Assembly (NCBI GenBank): GCA_018907035.1
Contig: JACCIC010000001.1
Span: forward strand, 7,163,501 to 7,227,500
From: Sycobia sp. Sy_11
Taxonomy: Eukaryota; Arthropoda; Insecta; Hymenoptera; Epichrysomallidae
DNA: 64,000 nt
Reading direction: 5' to 3'
The notes beneath the pieces are model-generated. The model was not told the origin of the DNA. It saw nothing but the letters and a program-made list of their open reading frames with translations, and made no database searches. How positions within the stretch are numbered: the stretch's first letter is position 1; each line of letters opens with the position of its first letter. Made by a program: the position numbers and the translations under genes. Of the stretch, positions 11,817 through 24,655 are shown piece by piece.

Positions 11817-13329
11817 ATGTCGCAAATGCCGTTAAATATTTTATCGATCCTGACTGTGCTCGCGCGTCTGATTGTACTCTCGCCGAGCTCTATTTATGCC
11901 TGTAACGAAGCAATTTGCGCCAGCATTGTAAGCAAGTGTATGCTTCTGAATAGCTGTAAATGTGACCTGAGTACGTGCAATTGCTGTAAGGATTGTTTTC
12001 TCTGTCTCAGCTTTCTCTACGACGAGTGCTGCTCTTGTTTTGGTAAGCACTGTATTCAAGAGCTATACAATACCTATAGATTTTATTCTGTTTTCTGCGA
12101 GTATTATTAAACGTAGTTTGTAAATATAAACAATTATTCATTTAATCAATATTTTCATGGTATCAAAGACATCGTACCGAAAAAGAAATTAGCAAGCTTT
12201 TTCCCCATAAATTTATTTCAAATGAATTTCCAATGTTGCTTTGCTGAAATTGTTTTTTAAATAATTTTGAAAAAAAATGAAAATTATTATATTACGCTGA
12301 ATTTATAAACTCAAATTTATAGCTCAAATTGATAACTCAATTTTTTGAGAAAAAATGGTTTGCAAATTGAGATTCATATTCTCGTTTTTGAATTATTTAC
12401 ATTAATTAATTGTGCATTAATATGTCTCTTCCTTACCTTAGAAAAGATACTATGTTTAAGCCTAATATAATAATTCGTTATATAGAATTACTGTTCTTTA
12501 TTAATTCAAGAATTTTTAATTTATTAATACTTGAACTATTGAAATTGTTTACAAAAATTTTTTCAAATAAACAAAATTTTAACAATATTAATATATACAT
12601 TAAGATTTACTACGTAATATGATTCTACATTTTTCAGTCAAAGAAAAATAAATATTCAAATAGTTATATAATTAATGCTTTTAATTATTTTTAAACAATA
12701 TTGTTTAGTTATACATAAATATATTTGAATTTTAGAACTTTGTCCAAAACCTAAAGTCTCAGATAATCCACTGAGCAAAAGATCACACGTTGAAGACTTA
12801 GATGATCCGATACCTGAACTCTTTCAAGCTTTAACGGAGGAACCAGATGATCATGAAAGGTGGATCAGTTTTACGTATCCAGTGGATATTCCATTGAACC
12901 TGTTCCTTCCAAAACAAGATAAACTTGTAGAATATCACGTACGTAAGTACCTGCACAATATTAAATTATAAACATAAGAAACCAATAATTTACTTCACAC
13001 ATCTACACTGGTCAATTTTAGAGTCCAATTTTGGAACGTACAATGTAACCACGAGGCTCGACATTATGACAGTAAATTGTACTGTAACTTTTACGACAGG
13101 ATGCAGTTCGTGGAGTAAATGCAAACAAGCCTGCCAGGCTATGGGTGCGAATAGTTACAGATGGTTTCACGACGGATGCTGCGAATGCATTGGCGGGATG
13201 TGTATTAACTACGGTATAAATGAATCTAGATGTAAGAATTGCCCAAAGAAGAAGCCGACCGTGGAAGAAGAATTCGATGATTATGGTCAAGACGATGATT
13301 ACGACTTAATGAACATTGAAGAAGATTAA
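11817..13329 (+). CDS. tsg: Twisted gastrulation (secreted BMP-binding modulator), 3 exons
   Basis: Exons are 11817-12042, 12736-12942 and 13022-13329. All introns are GT-AG (gtaagc, gtaagt donors) with phase 1 junctions, giving 246 residues, close to the fly protein (about 250). Residues 1-28 are a signal peptide; the mature protein begins CNEAICASIVSKC. The N-terminal cysteine-rich domain (29 to about 80) carries CKCDLSTCNCCKDC and YDECCSC, the signature that binds BMP ligands in this family. Exon 2 has the conserved LSKRSHVEDL segment. The C-terminal domain (about 150-220) has WFHDGCCEC and CINYGINESRC, with N-glycosylation sites at N152, N163 and N211, then an acidic tail. Family knowledge: Tsg works outside cells with BMPs and Sog/chordin in dorsoventral patterning. 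The start is the first Met, directly before the hydrophobic stretch. No frameshift or lost cysteine is evident, so it looks functional. The call rests on motif recognition without an alignment. Confidence 0.95.
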
Positions 13330-14921
13330 TGTATAATTTCATTGTGAATATTATTAGTTTTTTTCGAATAATGAACCAATTATTTTTACCGGCATCGCAT
13401 CATTATTGTATAAAATTTATTTTTAAGATAATTGACATATATAGAAAAACTATGTAGCTAAACCAATTTTAATAATATGTAATATTATAAATATGTTAGA
13501 AAATGAAGCAAAACAATTAAGAAGATAATTAATCTTAAAAAATACATACACAATTCTTAGCAAAACCCTCGGAGGAGTCTACTTTTTAAAATATTATATA
13601 AAATGTTTTTTGTAAATTAAATTCATAAAAAATTCTATTTTTTCATTAAAAAAATAGAATTTGTTGCTCCGACATTTTATAGAAATATATATTTTTTAGG
13701 ATACATTATTCTAAAAATTATTGTTTTGAAAAAGTGTTCAAAAAACTGTCTTCGACGAGAATTTTACAGATTAAATTTACAAAACGATCTATCGCTTTAA
13801 CTTCATGAATGTGCTTTGAAGCCGATAAAATCATGTATTATAATTTTGCTAACGTCCATAAAAGTGATTTTTAATGTACAAGATTTTTTATTGAGCTTGT
13901 TATAATTCGGTCATATTAACATCTGTTGTAACATTTCAAGTATCTTGCTTTTAAGATTAAATTTTTGTTCGCAAACCCTGACTTTATATAAATTGTACTG
14001 TAATTAAAATAATCTAAATGAAATATATAACTTGCACAGTTTAAATAAAACACCGATTAAAGGGAACAAAATTTATTAGACGAGTGCGAAATGAACTAGA
14101 TTTAAAGGTAATCTTTTGATATTATGTCAAGGTTTAATAAATCATTAAAAAAAAAAATTAATCAGTTAATTTAATTAGAAGTAATTCATAATTTTTTGGC
14201 ACACTTACCTTTCGATAAAAGTAATCCTACTCAAAATTCAAAAGTTATGATTTTTGCCTATACCAGAGTTGATATACTGACACTTTCAACAAAGACAGAC
14301 TAGTGCAATTCTTTTTCCGGCCAAAAGAAGAAAATGTTTACTTGTGTTTTCAAATTACGTATAAAAAACTAACGCTTACTAAATAATCTAAATAAGAATA
14401 ATATAAGTACTTTAATAGCTTTTACTAAAGCTTTCATCACCCAATGTCAATGCTTTAAAATAAAAAATAATTCTGTTATCCTTTTCAGATTTTGGCTGTA
14501 CTGTAAAATGAATAATTAAATAATTACATGTATTATTTAAATCGTTTTATTTTTCCATGCATTAACAATTTTTTGTAATATATTACTTTAATCGATTGAA
14601 ATTCAAATTATATTTTTATTTGTATAGATTTTAGCAAAAATATAATTATTTCAGTCGCAAAAAATTATCTATTGGATGGAGGATAGTTCTAAGGAAATTT
14701 AACTTATTTTTTGATGTACGTATTCTAAATTGTTTTAGATTAAAAGGACATTGGAGATAACATTATATTGAGATATTCTAAAAAAGACTCTGTGAATTGT
14801 AGATAAATCCAGCACTCAAACAAGTTCATCTCTTCTTTTTTTATCATTTTTCAACGAGACATATGCTTTTAAATTCATTGTATACTATTACTATTTACTA
14901 TTTTATTGTTTCTGTTATTTC
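13330..14921. other. AT-rich DNA downstream of tsg
   Basis: No further gene seen. The tsg 3' UTR must begin here, but no canonical AATAAA lies within about 200 bases of the stop. A short palindrome (aaattctatttttt mirrored by aaaaaatagaattt) occurs at 13,628-13,661. Confidence 0.5.
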
Positions 14922-14981
14922 TGTTGTTGTTGTTGTTGTCGATGTTGTTGTTGTTGTCGATGTTGTTGTTGTTGTTGTCGA

Positions 14982-15031
<50 letters not shown>

Positions 15032-15034
15032 TTG
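14922..15034. repeat. (GTT)n trinucleotide microsatellite
   Basis: About 110 bases of GTT with periodic GTC and GAT interruptions. The valine-rich reading frame over it is a repeat artefact with no flanking gene structure. Confidence 0.95.
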
Positions 15035-16026
15035 ATTACAGCAATGTAATAGAATATTATTACATACCTAGCATTATGTAAATTTTCATCTAACCGGTAA
15101 AGTTAAATAATGTATCCTTAGTTTAAAAAATCTTTTCTTGAACAATCTTTAATAAGACTTAAAAGCCTAGGTTTTGGTATCCTAGCAACTGTAAATATAA
15201 ACCTGATTAACGAGGTGTTTAAAATATTGATAGCACTCTTTCGTTTGGCAGACGGTACATCATTAAACTTTCACATTAAAAATTTCATATAAAACATGCT
15301 AAAATTAGTGCATTGATCATTTAAAATTTTTCTAGAATTCTTTATAGAATTTAAAATTACCACTCTTTAAGTTATAGTTATATGTACCTTCGTCATAGCT
15401 CAAACTCTAGAAATACAATTGTAAATAAAATCAATCCATAGATAACTAACGCTGCCTTTTCAGCATAAATTAGTTGAAAAGTAAATATAATGTAGTACCA
15501 ATTTTAATTGAATTTATAATACATATGAAAAATACTATTAGCTATATCAGCAACTTTCGATCACCTCATATCATCGTATATATATGTTTTTGACTAATGG
15601 AAATTTTAAATAATCACATGTTCTGAAATTTCAATAAATAATTTATTATTTAATTACAACTCACCTAATAGAAATCCAGGGGAAAAGAGAGCTCATGTCT
15701 TAATTGCGCTCACGCTTTTATAGATTGCCCCCTCCCTCGATTGCAAACATTTCCGAAAAAATTGAAAAATGCATTTAAACTTTCGGGGCGCTTCACCTAG
15801 CAGCCGTTCGGTCCAGAATATTCCAAACCATAATGAAATCTTTCTCAATCTTGTAGAGTTGGTATTTTTATCTCTATAATTTTATAGAGTTTTCAGCTTT
15901 CGAAAATTCCCAGATTTTTCAACAGGTAAAAACATGTATTCAAAATTACAGCTTTAGAAAACCTTTAGTTTTCCGGGCACGGTACCGGCGTCTCGAATTA
16001 CATGTTTTTACTTATGAAACAAATGG

Positions 16027-16073
16027 TATTTTCGAGTCACAACACTGTATAAAAGTGTTGCGTCCCGAAAATA
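16027..16073. repeat. 20-bp stem, 7-base loop hairpin
   Basis: The arm tattttcgagtcacaacact (16027-16046) pairs with agtgttgcgtcccgaaaata (16054-16073) around the loop gtataaa, with about two or three mismatches. Weaker inverted similarity (acttatgaaa and tttcatatta) continues outward. The likely explanation is the core of a small MITE. A structured RNA is possible but unsupported. Confidence 0.5.
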
Positions 16074-17378
16074 TCTTATACTTTCATATTATATTAATTT
16101 GTATTTTTAAAACATTTACGAAATTTTCCACTGCCTTTCTGTACAAAATTTGACAGTATTAAATTTTATCAAATACAAATTTTTTACTTTTTTCTTTTTA
16201 ATAATATTATTTATTTATAATTAAATAAGTTAAATTAATTCTCTTCTTTTGTTTCATTAATTTCTAGAAGATCGGGAAATTTCATTTGTCAACATTCGAC
16301 ATCATATATTTTTATTTACATTTATCTTCTATTTTACATCTCTATGGATACTTAACAAGTTTTTTATTTATTTACCTTTTTTTTAATTTTTATTATTATA
16401 ATTAATAAAAAAAATTTTCATATAATTTCATAAAATTTTCATAAAAAACGCAATTCTTATAACTATATACATTAAAATTAAATGATTAAATTCGCAAATG
16501 CATTTAAAAAACCCTATTAATTTAAATCTCTTGGCCTATATTTAAATATATAAACATAATACAAAAACAAAAGAACGCTTTCTTTTAAAATTAAGATTTA
16601 GATGTCCGCAGGATATTTGAAATTCTATTTGAAATTACGAAAATAAATTAAATATATTGCATTTTTTATTTTATTTTTACTTATTAAATAAATTAATTTT
16701 ATAACTAATATTAAATAATTCAAAGGAGTCGGTAACAATGTACGATATTAGCCAATGTGTTAAATGTATTTTAATATATTCATTAATATAATACTTTCAT
16801 TATATAAAATAAAATATTCAGGGACACTCACAGAATATATTTCTTATATTTTAGCCAATTCTTGTACGAGTTTATAGAAATAGTCTCTATTAAGAATTAT
16901 AAATTATTATTAGAAATTGAATTTAATATATTTACATACTTAAAAATTAGAAATCAGAAAGTACAAAAAAAATGAATAGAAATGAATGATAATATTTGAT
17001 ACTTTTGTATAACAGATATCTAAATTATGTAATTATAAAAATATCATAAATCAAACCTTTTTTCTTATTATCTATATTTAGTCAAATGTTACGTTAAGTC
17101 ATATTATTATGATTTGTTACATTGTATTACATGTTTAATACTTTAAACATTGTCGACTGAAATATTTAATTTGAATGATTTCCAGTTCCTAAATTAAATT
17201 TATTTATTTTTATTAATTTATTTATTAAATGTATTTATATTTTTCGACTAAAAGCTGGTTTAGACAATCTACTTTAAAAAGGTGTATAATTTATAGAAAG
17301 TTCTTATCATATTTGTTAAAATAATATAACATCATTTTTATAGTTGAAATGGAAAAACTCTAAATTTATTTAAGTCAT

Positions 17379-17675
17379 ATGAAAAAAAGGACTTTTACCA
17401 TAACCGAGCTCAATGTTCATACTTTCGCCTCTGTTGCTATCTTTACGGACAAAGAAAACTATCATTTTGTTCCCGTTGGCTATATTCAGAGCATTCAGCT
17501 CGGTCCGGTAAAAAAAAGTAAAACTTTCAAAGATAGAAACGGAGACAGAAAACAGAAGTTTGGGATAGGATATAAGAAAATCATACATTTCAAGACAAGT
17601 ATGGAGATTCATTATTTACCTCATATAACAGTTTACCTTCGATTGAAGCGAAGGGAAATAAGTTTTACGAGGTAA
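17379..17675 (+). CDS. Unassigned 98-residue open frame
   Basis: This frame opens with ATG (MKKRTFTITEL) and runs 98 residues to a stop in an area where frames this long are uncommon. The predicted protein is basic and lysine-rich, with no cysteine, no signal peptide and no motif I recognise. The opposite strand is also open across most of it, and there are no supporting splice signals or neighbours. It may be chance or a relic of a mobile element. Confidence 0.15.
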   Translation: MKKRTFTITELNVHTFASVAIFTDKENYHFVPVGYIQSIQLGPVKKSKTFKDRNGDRKQKFGIGYKKIIHFKTSMEIHYLPHITVYLRLKRREISFTR

Positions 17676-20112
17676 AAATCACCTTCTAGACTAGTACATT
17701 TTTCACGTTGAAAACCAAAAAATTATATGAAAGTTGTGATTTAATGTAGTAAAAAATATCTTTTTAAAATTACATTAATCTTATGCACTTGTGACTTTAA
17801 TTTTCTCCTTTTTAAATAATAAATTATCCTCATACATTCTAGAGTTTCGATTTCTTAATTATTTCTTGTAAATAAAAGAAAAATATATATTATTAAGTTA
17901 CGTGAAAAAGGTAAACCAATAGCTGTTTTAAACTACAAATCATAAAATGATGTATTGAATTAACTAGACACTTCATTTGTCAATGTAATTTTTACAATAG
18001 AAACCAATTTTCAGAAATATAAATGAATATTATTTGTACGTTTTAGAATTAATAAATTAAAGATAAGCATTGAGGTATTCTACGGAGTGGTGTACTTACT
18101 TAACCTTAACCTCATTCTCCATTCCCCTAATATCGTGATGTATTTAAAAATTATTAAAATTATTAAAAGCGAGTTCTGACTATCTTTCAAAAAGTCGGAA
18201 AACTGTTTAATTTCTTCAGCTTGTATTCAAAAAACTTTCCTATTGCACTATAATGATAAAAAACATTAAGTCGGGAAACCAGAGTAGAAAATTGTAATAT
18301 AAATTCTTCGGAAGGTTTTTCAATTACAAGCTAACCTTTCATCGATTTATTAAAGCGCGGTACTAATTCCTATTACATTTGAGAGTAGTATTTCGTGGGT
18401 AAAAATACAAGGACTACATTAAATCTATTATAGACTATGCTAGTTTTATATACTGCCTCCTCCAAATAACGATACAAAATAAATTTGAAAAAAATACCAT
18501 GTTAATTTTAAAATTTCACTGCTTAATTAACGTGTCAGCAATCCAAAAAACATTCTCCTTGCAAAACCCAACCTCCCTCTCCTATTATAACAACTATTGA
18601 AAAGACTTCCATTTTAAATTCTGTCAAATAAAAACCTTTCAGTCATTTCAATGCGCTAATAATTTCAACCAAGTCTGTAAAAAGCATTATGAAAAGAAAA
18701 CTAATTCCACTGCTATCCTCTAATTGACAATTCTTTTGAATTCCTTAGCAGTCGAATATTGCAAGAAATAAATCCACAGATCTTGAAATTCATCAAGCCA
18801 ATTATGAATTCATCAATTCATCAATTCATCTATATACCAAATGTATAAATATAAATGAAGTTCCCTTCACTAATTATTATGAATCTTTTAAATCCATATG
18901 CTATTCCTTATTCAAAGAGCATCTAATTTATGAAGAAAAACTCAACAAATTTAAAGATAAAAAATATTTTTTAACAATATGAAGAAACCGTGATTTGTCA
19001 ACACAAATTCTTCTTTCAAATTTTGGAATTAACGTTTTATATATCTTTATGCCCAATCAAAGAAACTGACGAAAATTTAATCAAATTTTACAGTAATTTA
19101 AACTTAATGATGTATATATAGATCAAAACCCTTGTTCAGAATTTACTAACATTGAAATTCTTTTGAATGAACGTAGATTTATTAATATTGAAACCAGATT
19201 TACAAACTGGTCTTTCCATTTTAACTGTATTATGTACATCTGAATATTACTTACCAATTCAAATATAAAAAGAACTTCCAATGTCCTTACTCTGACCAGA
19301 GCTTCATGATGACAAGTGGAGTATGAGCTAAGACCGTATTAGCACTATGAGAAATTATAATCTGAATATTTATTTTACGGATACAAGTAATTCAAATATG
19401 AAGTCTTCAGCATATGCACAGAATTTATTAATCTTAAAATTATTTTTTAGTATTTGAGAAACCATATTTAATGTGCAGAAAAAATGTATCGAAGGTTTAA
19501 AATTTTATCTTTCATAAAGTGTTTCAATTTCGGTATATTTCATCAATTTAAATATTTTAATTATTATACTAAACATTGTCATATTTATAAATTTTATGTA
19601 AAAAAATGAGAAATATCAAAACCAGTTTCTTTAATCAGCCTTGGAATCCTGAATATATTGATCAGATGTTAACAAAGAAAGATTAATTATAAAGTTACCA
19701 TAAATTTTACAGATAATTTTCTTCAATCTCGATTTCTATGATGCCTAAAGAACTGATTTAAAAATGTTTAAAAATGGTATAATCTATAAATATAAATCTA
19801 GATAATGATCATTTGCATAAAGCATGGAAAAATTTATCCAACAAAATAGTTATCAATTCAAAAAAAATGTCTTTATATATCAAATACAACGTTGAATTCA
19901 ATTAAATGACATATTAATAATATTTCTTGAAAACTAAATATTTATGTGAATTAATATTACTTAAATGTATTTGATACATCAATATAAAAAATTTGACAAA
20001 TATATATGTAGACAAACAATTAATTTGAATTCTCCACATGAACATAAGCTCTTAACATTTTCACAAGTATACTGAGCTTTTTAAAAATGTTTGTCCAAGT
20101 TCGATAATGGTG

Positions 20113-20912
20113 TTGGATGTACAAGTAAGTTTCCAGCGTTTGTCAAAAAGATAACATCACAAGTGGATCCCGATCAGAAATATTAGACCTCATGTGTTAT
20201 ATTTGTAGGTTGTGTATCTGTCAACAACTTTGCAGCATTATATTAGAGAATTTCTTTCGGTATTGTTTATTTTATCGAGGAAAATCGTCGTAAATTTCCA
20301 GCCAAAGAAATGTGATTTACGGAATGCGCTGCTTCTATTCTTCAATACGAGGAAAAAGTGTAGCTGAGGTCTATCGTTTTCTTTCAGAAATTTATGGGGC
20401 TGAATGTATTGACGAATCGATGTATGGCGAGTAGTTTAAACGATTCAAAAGTGGTGATATTGAAGTTGAAGACAAGGATTGCTCCAGAAAGCCTAAAAGT
20501 TTTGAAAATTAAGAATTAGACGCTTTGCTGGATGAGCATTCATGTCAGATTCAATTAGAACTTGCTGCATCATTGGGCATCACGCGACAAGCCATTTCCC
20601 TACACCTACAAGCATTAGGATTCATTCAACAAGTTGGAAACTATTTACCGTATAAATTAAAGCCAATAATTCATTTTTGCATCGTATTGTCATTGGTGAT
20701 GAAAAATAGATTTATTATGTTAACTCTAGAAAGCTTTTACGGTAATACGCTTTAGTTCAGTAGAGGAAATAAAAAATTAACGAGATACGTTCTTAGGGTT
20801 GAAAACAAGAAATTTTTTAGTTCGGAATTTATAAATTGCCAAAAAATGTTTTTGTAAGAAAACCTCACATTTTTGAAAAAAACGCTGGAAACTTACTTGT
20901 AAACCCTATAGT
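20113..20912 (+). mobile_element. Internally deleted mariner transposon (family 1)
   Basis: Inverted ends share tacaagtaagtttccagcgt (left end 20119-20138; the right end is its reverse complement at 20883-20902). Between them, plus-strand fragments in several frames show mariner transposase features in order. First come pieces of the N-terminal DNA-binding region with stops, then a helix-turn-helix part containing LAASLGITRQAISLHLQALG. Next is the first catalytic block, IGDEK followed by a stop and IYYVN. The region that should hold the second and third catalytic aspartates is deleted, and only a trace of the C-terminal end (INCQK) precedes the right end. It is clearly dead. The 52.9-53.8 kb copy is the same family. 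Confidence 0.85.
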
Positions 20913-22023
20913 ATAATGCGCATATTATTTATTGAGCTTATGTACTTCACACATTAAATTCTTTATCTCTGCCTGTACTATGATCCACAATGTCAGAAAA
21001 TTTCGGCATTTTTCAATGCCATATCTGATTAACGCCCTTTTCTAACTCATACACTAAGGTACCCAGGAATGAATGGGGATAAAGCGTCTAACTCAACAGA
21101 TTCCAAGCTACTAAGCATAATATAATAAGGAAATTAATAGTGATTATATTAAAGTCAAGTTATACTATAAATGTAATTTATTTCTTCCTAGATAATTTAT
21201 TATTCCTTATCATCCTTCCTAGTCATTACGTTAAGCAAAATTTGAAGTCGCAATAAAAATTAATATTCGTAATACGAAAAATATTTTTATCGATTAAACA
21301 AGTTTGAAGCATTGTGGACGTCAAAATACTGTTTAGTTAGGCAGCTGCCACAAAAAAAATTATATAATGACATAATTTTACTACGAACCATTCCAAACTC
21401 TTCGACCTCCTCTTAAGCAATGATAGTATACCTGTCACTATACAAGAGCGAAGAATTCTGTTGGGCTATTTCCTTTACTGAGTTTCTTTAAGGTATAAAT
21501 CGCGCAACAGCATAAAAGACTATGGGACTTTTAAAGCATGCTTTTCTATCTCTAATTAGAATTGAGACTCCATAGTTATAGTACTATATATTACATCTTA
21601 ATATCAGTATCGGTGGTTCAGCAAATTTAAAAAAGTAATCGAAATTCCCGTTATACAAATATTAACTACAATTTATTTGTGTTATGACTTTTGAAAATGA
21701 TGCAAGCTATCAAAATATAATATATGTATTTATAAAAAATAATCCAAATCCATTTAATTTATTTAACGACATTTATATATTAGAATATATTTAATCATGT
21801 AAATATCAAGTCATTCTTTAAATTTAATTTTACGTGATACGTGACGTATTCTTTACACTTATAATATATAGTAGCACTTAAAAGTACATTTTTAATTCCT
21901 CTATTTGTTTTAACTTTATCAGTTATATACTACTTACATTTAAAAAGTTGTATACATAGAGATAATATAGCTTGGCATTTTCTATATTTAAATAAATCTT
22001 AATTATAATTTTTACACAGAAAA

Positions 22024-24600
22024 ATGGCTTCTTGTAATATACTTTTATTTTTATCTCTGCTGTTAACGTATTTAACTGTTAACCGTTGTAAGTAAATTTG
22101 ATTTATCCTATTTTTATTCTCTAACTTTTGCATTCATTAGAAATAATTATTATTTTTTCATTTCTAATACTGTCAATCTCCTACTTTTTAAAAAAACCGT
22201 AGAAATTTATAGAAATATGTACGAAGTTGTAGTTTATTAAAAAAACAATATAAAATATACATTTACAATATAAAATGTTCATTTCTACTATATTTGAATC
22301 TTAGAAGAGATTTCTTAAGCTACCGTTGGTGGGAAATACATCTATAAATGTAGATAAATTTTGAATACTATTAATGATCGAAATAGGTATAGCAAGAGCA
22401 ATTTACAATTTTTACATTTAAAAAGTTTATGAAATTTCGATTCACTAAATCCGAATACATACAGAAAACATAAAAAAATTAGTCTCACATAATTCGTGAA
22501 TAAAACGACGTAATCTATTATATACTTTATAGACTACCTTTTTTATACTTATGTAGTTTCCTTATTTTAATTTTTTACAATTTATTAGTCTTTATTACGT
22601 TTTAATCATATTTTATTTATTATATTCTACTTTATAGTATACTATTTATTTATATAGTATGTCTTAGATTTCATATCTTAACTTTAACCAATCATTTATA
22701 TATTTAAAATATGTGATCTAGTATGATTAATAAATATTTTTATCGCTTTTATGTCATATTATAATGCCAATGAAACTCTCGTAGTTTATCATCACCCCCG
22801 AAGAATCTATGAATCTGAAATATAAAAGTTATTATGACTACAATCACCGCGAAAGATTAAAATATCCAGTAAAAGACGAACTAACTGATCCAACCACTAA
22901 CTTATCTACCCTTGCGCCAATAAACTGAGTCCGATTTTTGAGCACGTTCCGGATCTATTTCAGACACTAAATAAAAATCCTATAATATAATTTTACATAC
23001 CTACCCCTTATATTATTTCGATTCTTTAAAATCTGAATACTTTCCAAGCACTTTCTCTTATATTCACTCTAAATACCCTGTTCCTTGATATCCACACTTC
23101 CAAAATAAACAGAAAGCACAAAATTTAAACAGTGTTCTTTTGATTCCGATATACTATTAGAACTGCTCAAACTATATTGATGCTCATAAACTCTCTTGTT
23201 TAAATATCTAGCCATCCACACATGTAGTATTTATTACAATCATTGCAATTAATTCTACAAGCTCCAGCTTTCAAACATGCATCATTCTTATCCTTTCAAT
23301 TCTGAAACAACGTACATAATTGTTAGTGTTTTTGGAAATAACATGTATTGTATCTATATCTGAAAAAACTGAATATTATATATTTTTTAATTTATTCTAA
23401 TTCGTTTTAATACCCTCTAACATATGGCAGCACAATAAAAAAAATTCTTCGGAGGTGTCTATAAACCAGAATAGTGTGACTGCCATTATAATAGGAATGT
23501 AAAACCACCAAATATTTATAAATTTATTAAAAACCTGTCGACATAAGAATTTTAATTTGTAGTGTTATAGATATCGTGTAACTCCATAATGAAATTATCT
23601 TGATCTTATTACTACTTTAGTTCAATTAAATACATATAAAATATATCTGTTTGGATTTTGTGAATTACATATAATTCTAACATTTATACATAATCTGATA
23701 TAAGAATATACTTTTTCAGGATATATCGAAATTGAAAAAAATATTATTAATAAATCTTTTTTCAATAATTATATCGACATTTATTTTATTTTACAATCTG
23801 AATATAACTATCGAGATCAATATGAAAAAAATCTGTTGATCAATTGTTTTCAACGAAATATTTTCATTAAATTTACTTATTTTAATGTATTAAAATAAAA
23901 AAAAATAAAATTAAGAGCAAAGATTAAGAAAAATGTATAATATTGCCAAAAGTTTAATAAAATATAAGATTTTAAAAAATAATCAAAATAAATCTTCTCA
24001 TTGCGACTGACGTCATTTCAACATTTGTCTGCACCTGGTAATCTGGTATTTTAGCACTCCCCTTACCATGAAATTTTCCAATTCCAGCTCATTTTTCAAT
24101 TCAAAACTAATTGTTTTCAAAATGAAATACACTTAGTAATAGTATTTGAAGTATCTCATTTCAAAATTTGAAACTTTTCTTGAATTCTTCTAAAAATGTA
24201 TCTTTAATTTTGTGCGTGTTCAAATATGTATTGGGTTGTTAATAATTTCTCCAGAGTTTGCTTTTTTACCGATAATAAGATTTTATTATTTACATGACAA
24301 TATGGAGGTCTCTTTTTAGAAAATGATATATCTCCGATTGCTATTGCTTTGGGAGTTTACAGTTTAGTATTTAGGTTTGTGGGCATAAATTATTGCATGG
24401 ATGCTTATGTCTTGCTTTCTATACACTCAATATATAGAAATTTGCCCAGAATGAATAAAAATAAATTATCCAAATATTCTTTTATAATTAGAAAATACGG
24501 AAATATTTTTACTATAGATGTATTCCTTATTTTTTGTGTATTATTATTATTATGATTTGGAAGTAGGCAATTTCATTGTAGATAACGTAAAAAGAGTATT

Positions 24601-24655
<55 letters not shown>

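Larger units (their letters stand above)
15035..20112. other. Gene-poor AT-rich DNA
   Basis: Apart from the hairpin at 16.03 kb and the unassigned frame at 17.4 kb, nothing on either strand looks like a gene or a named element. A patch at about 19,090-19,210 reads with few stops on the plus strand (SEFTNIEILLNERRF) and may be a worn transposon, but I cannot name it. Confidence 0.4.

Noticed and set aside
14863..15081. Valine-rich 72-codon frame
   Set aside because: It is a (GTT)n microsatellite read in one frame, without flanking exons.
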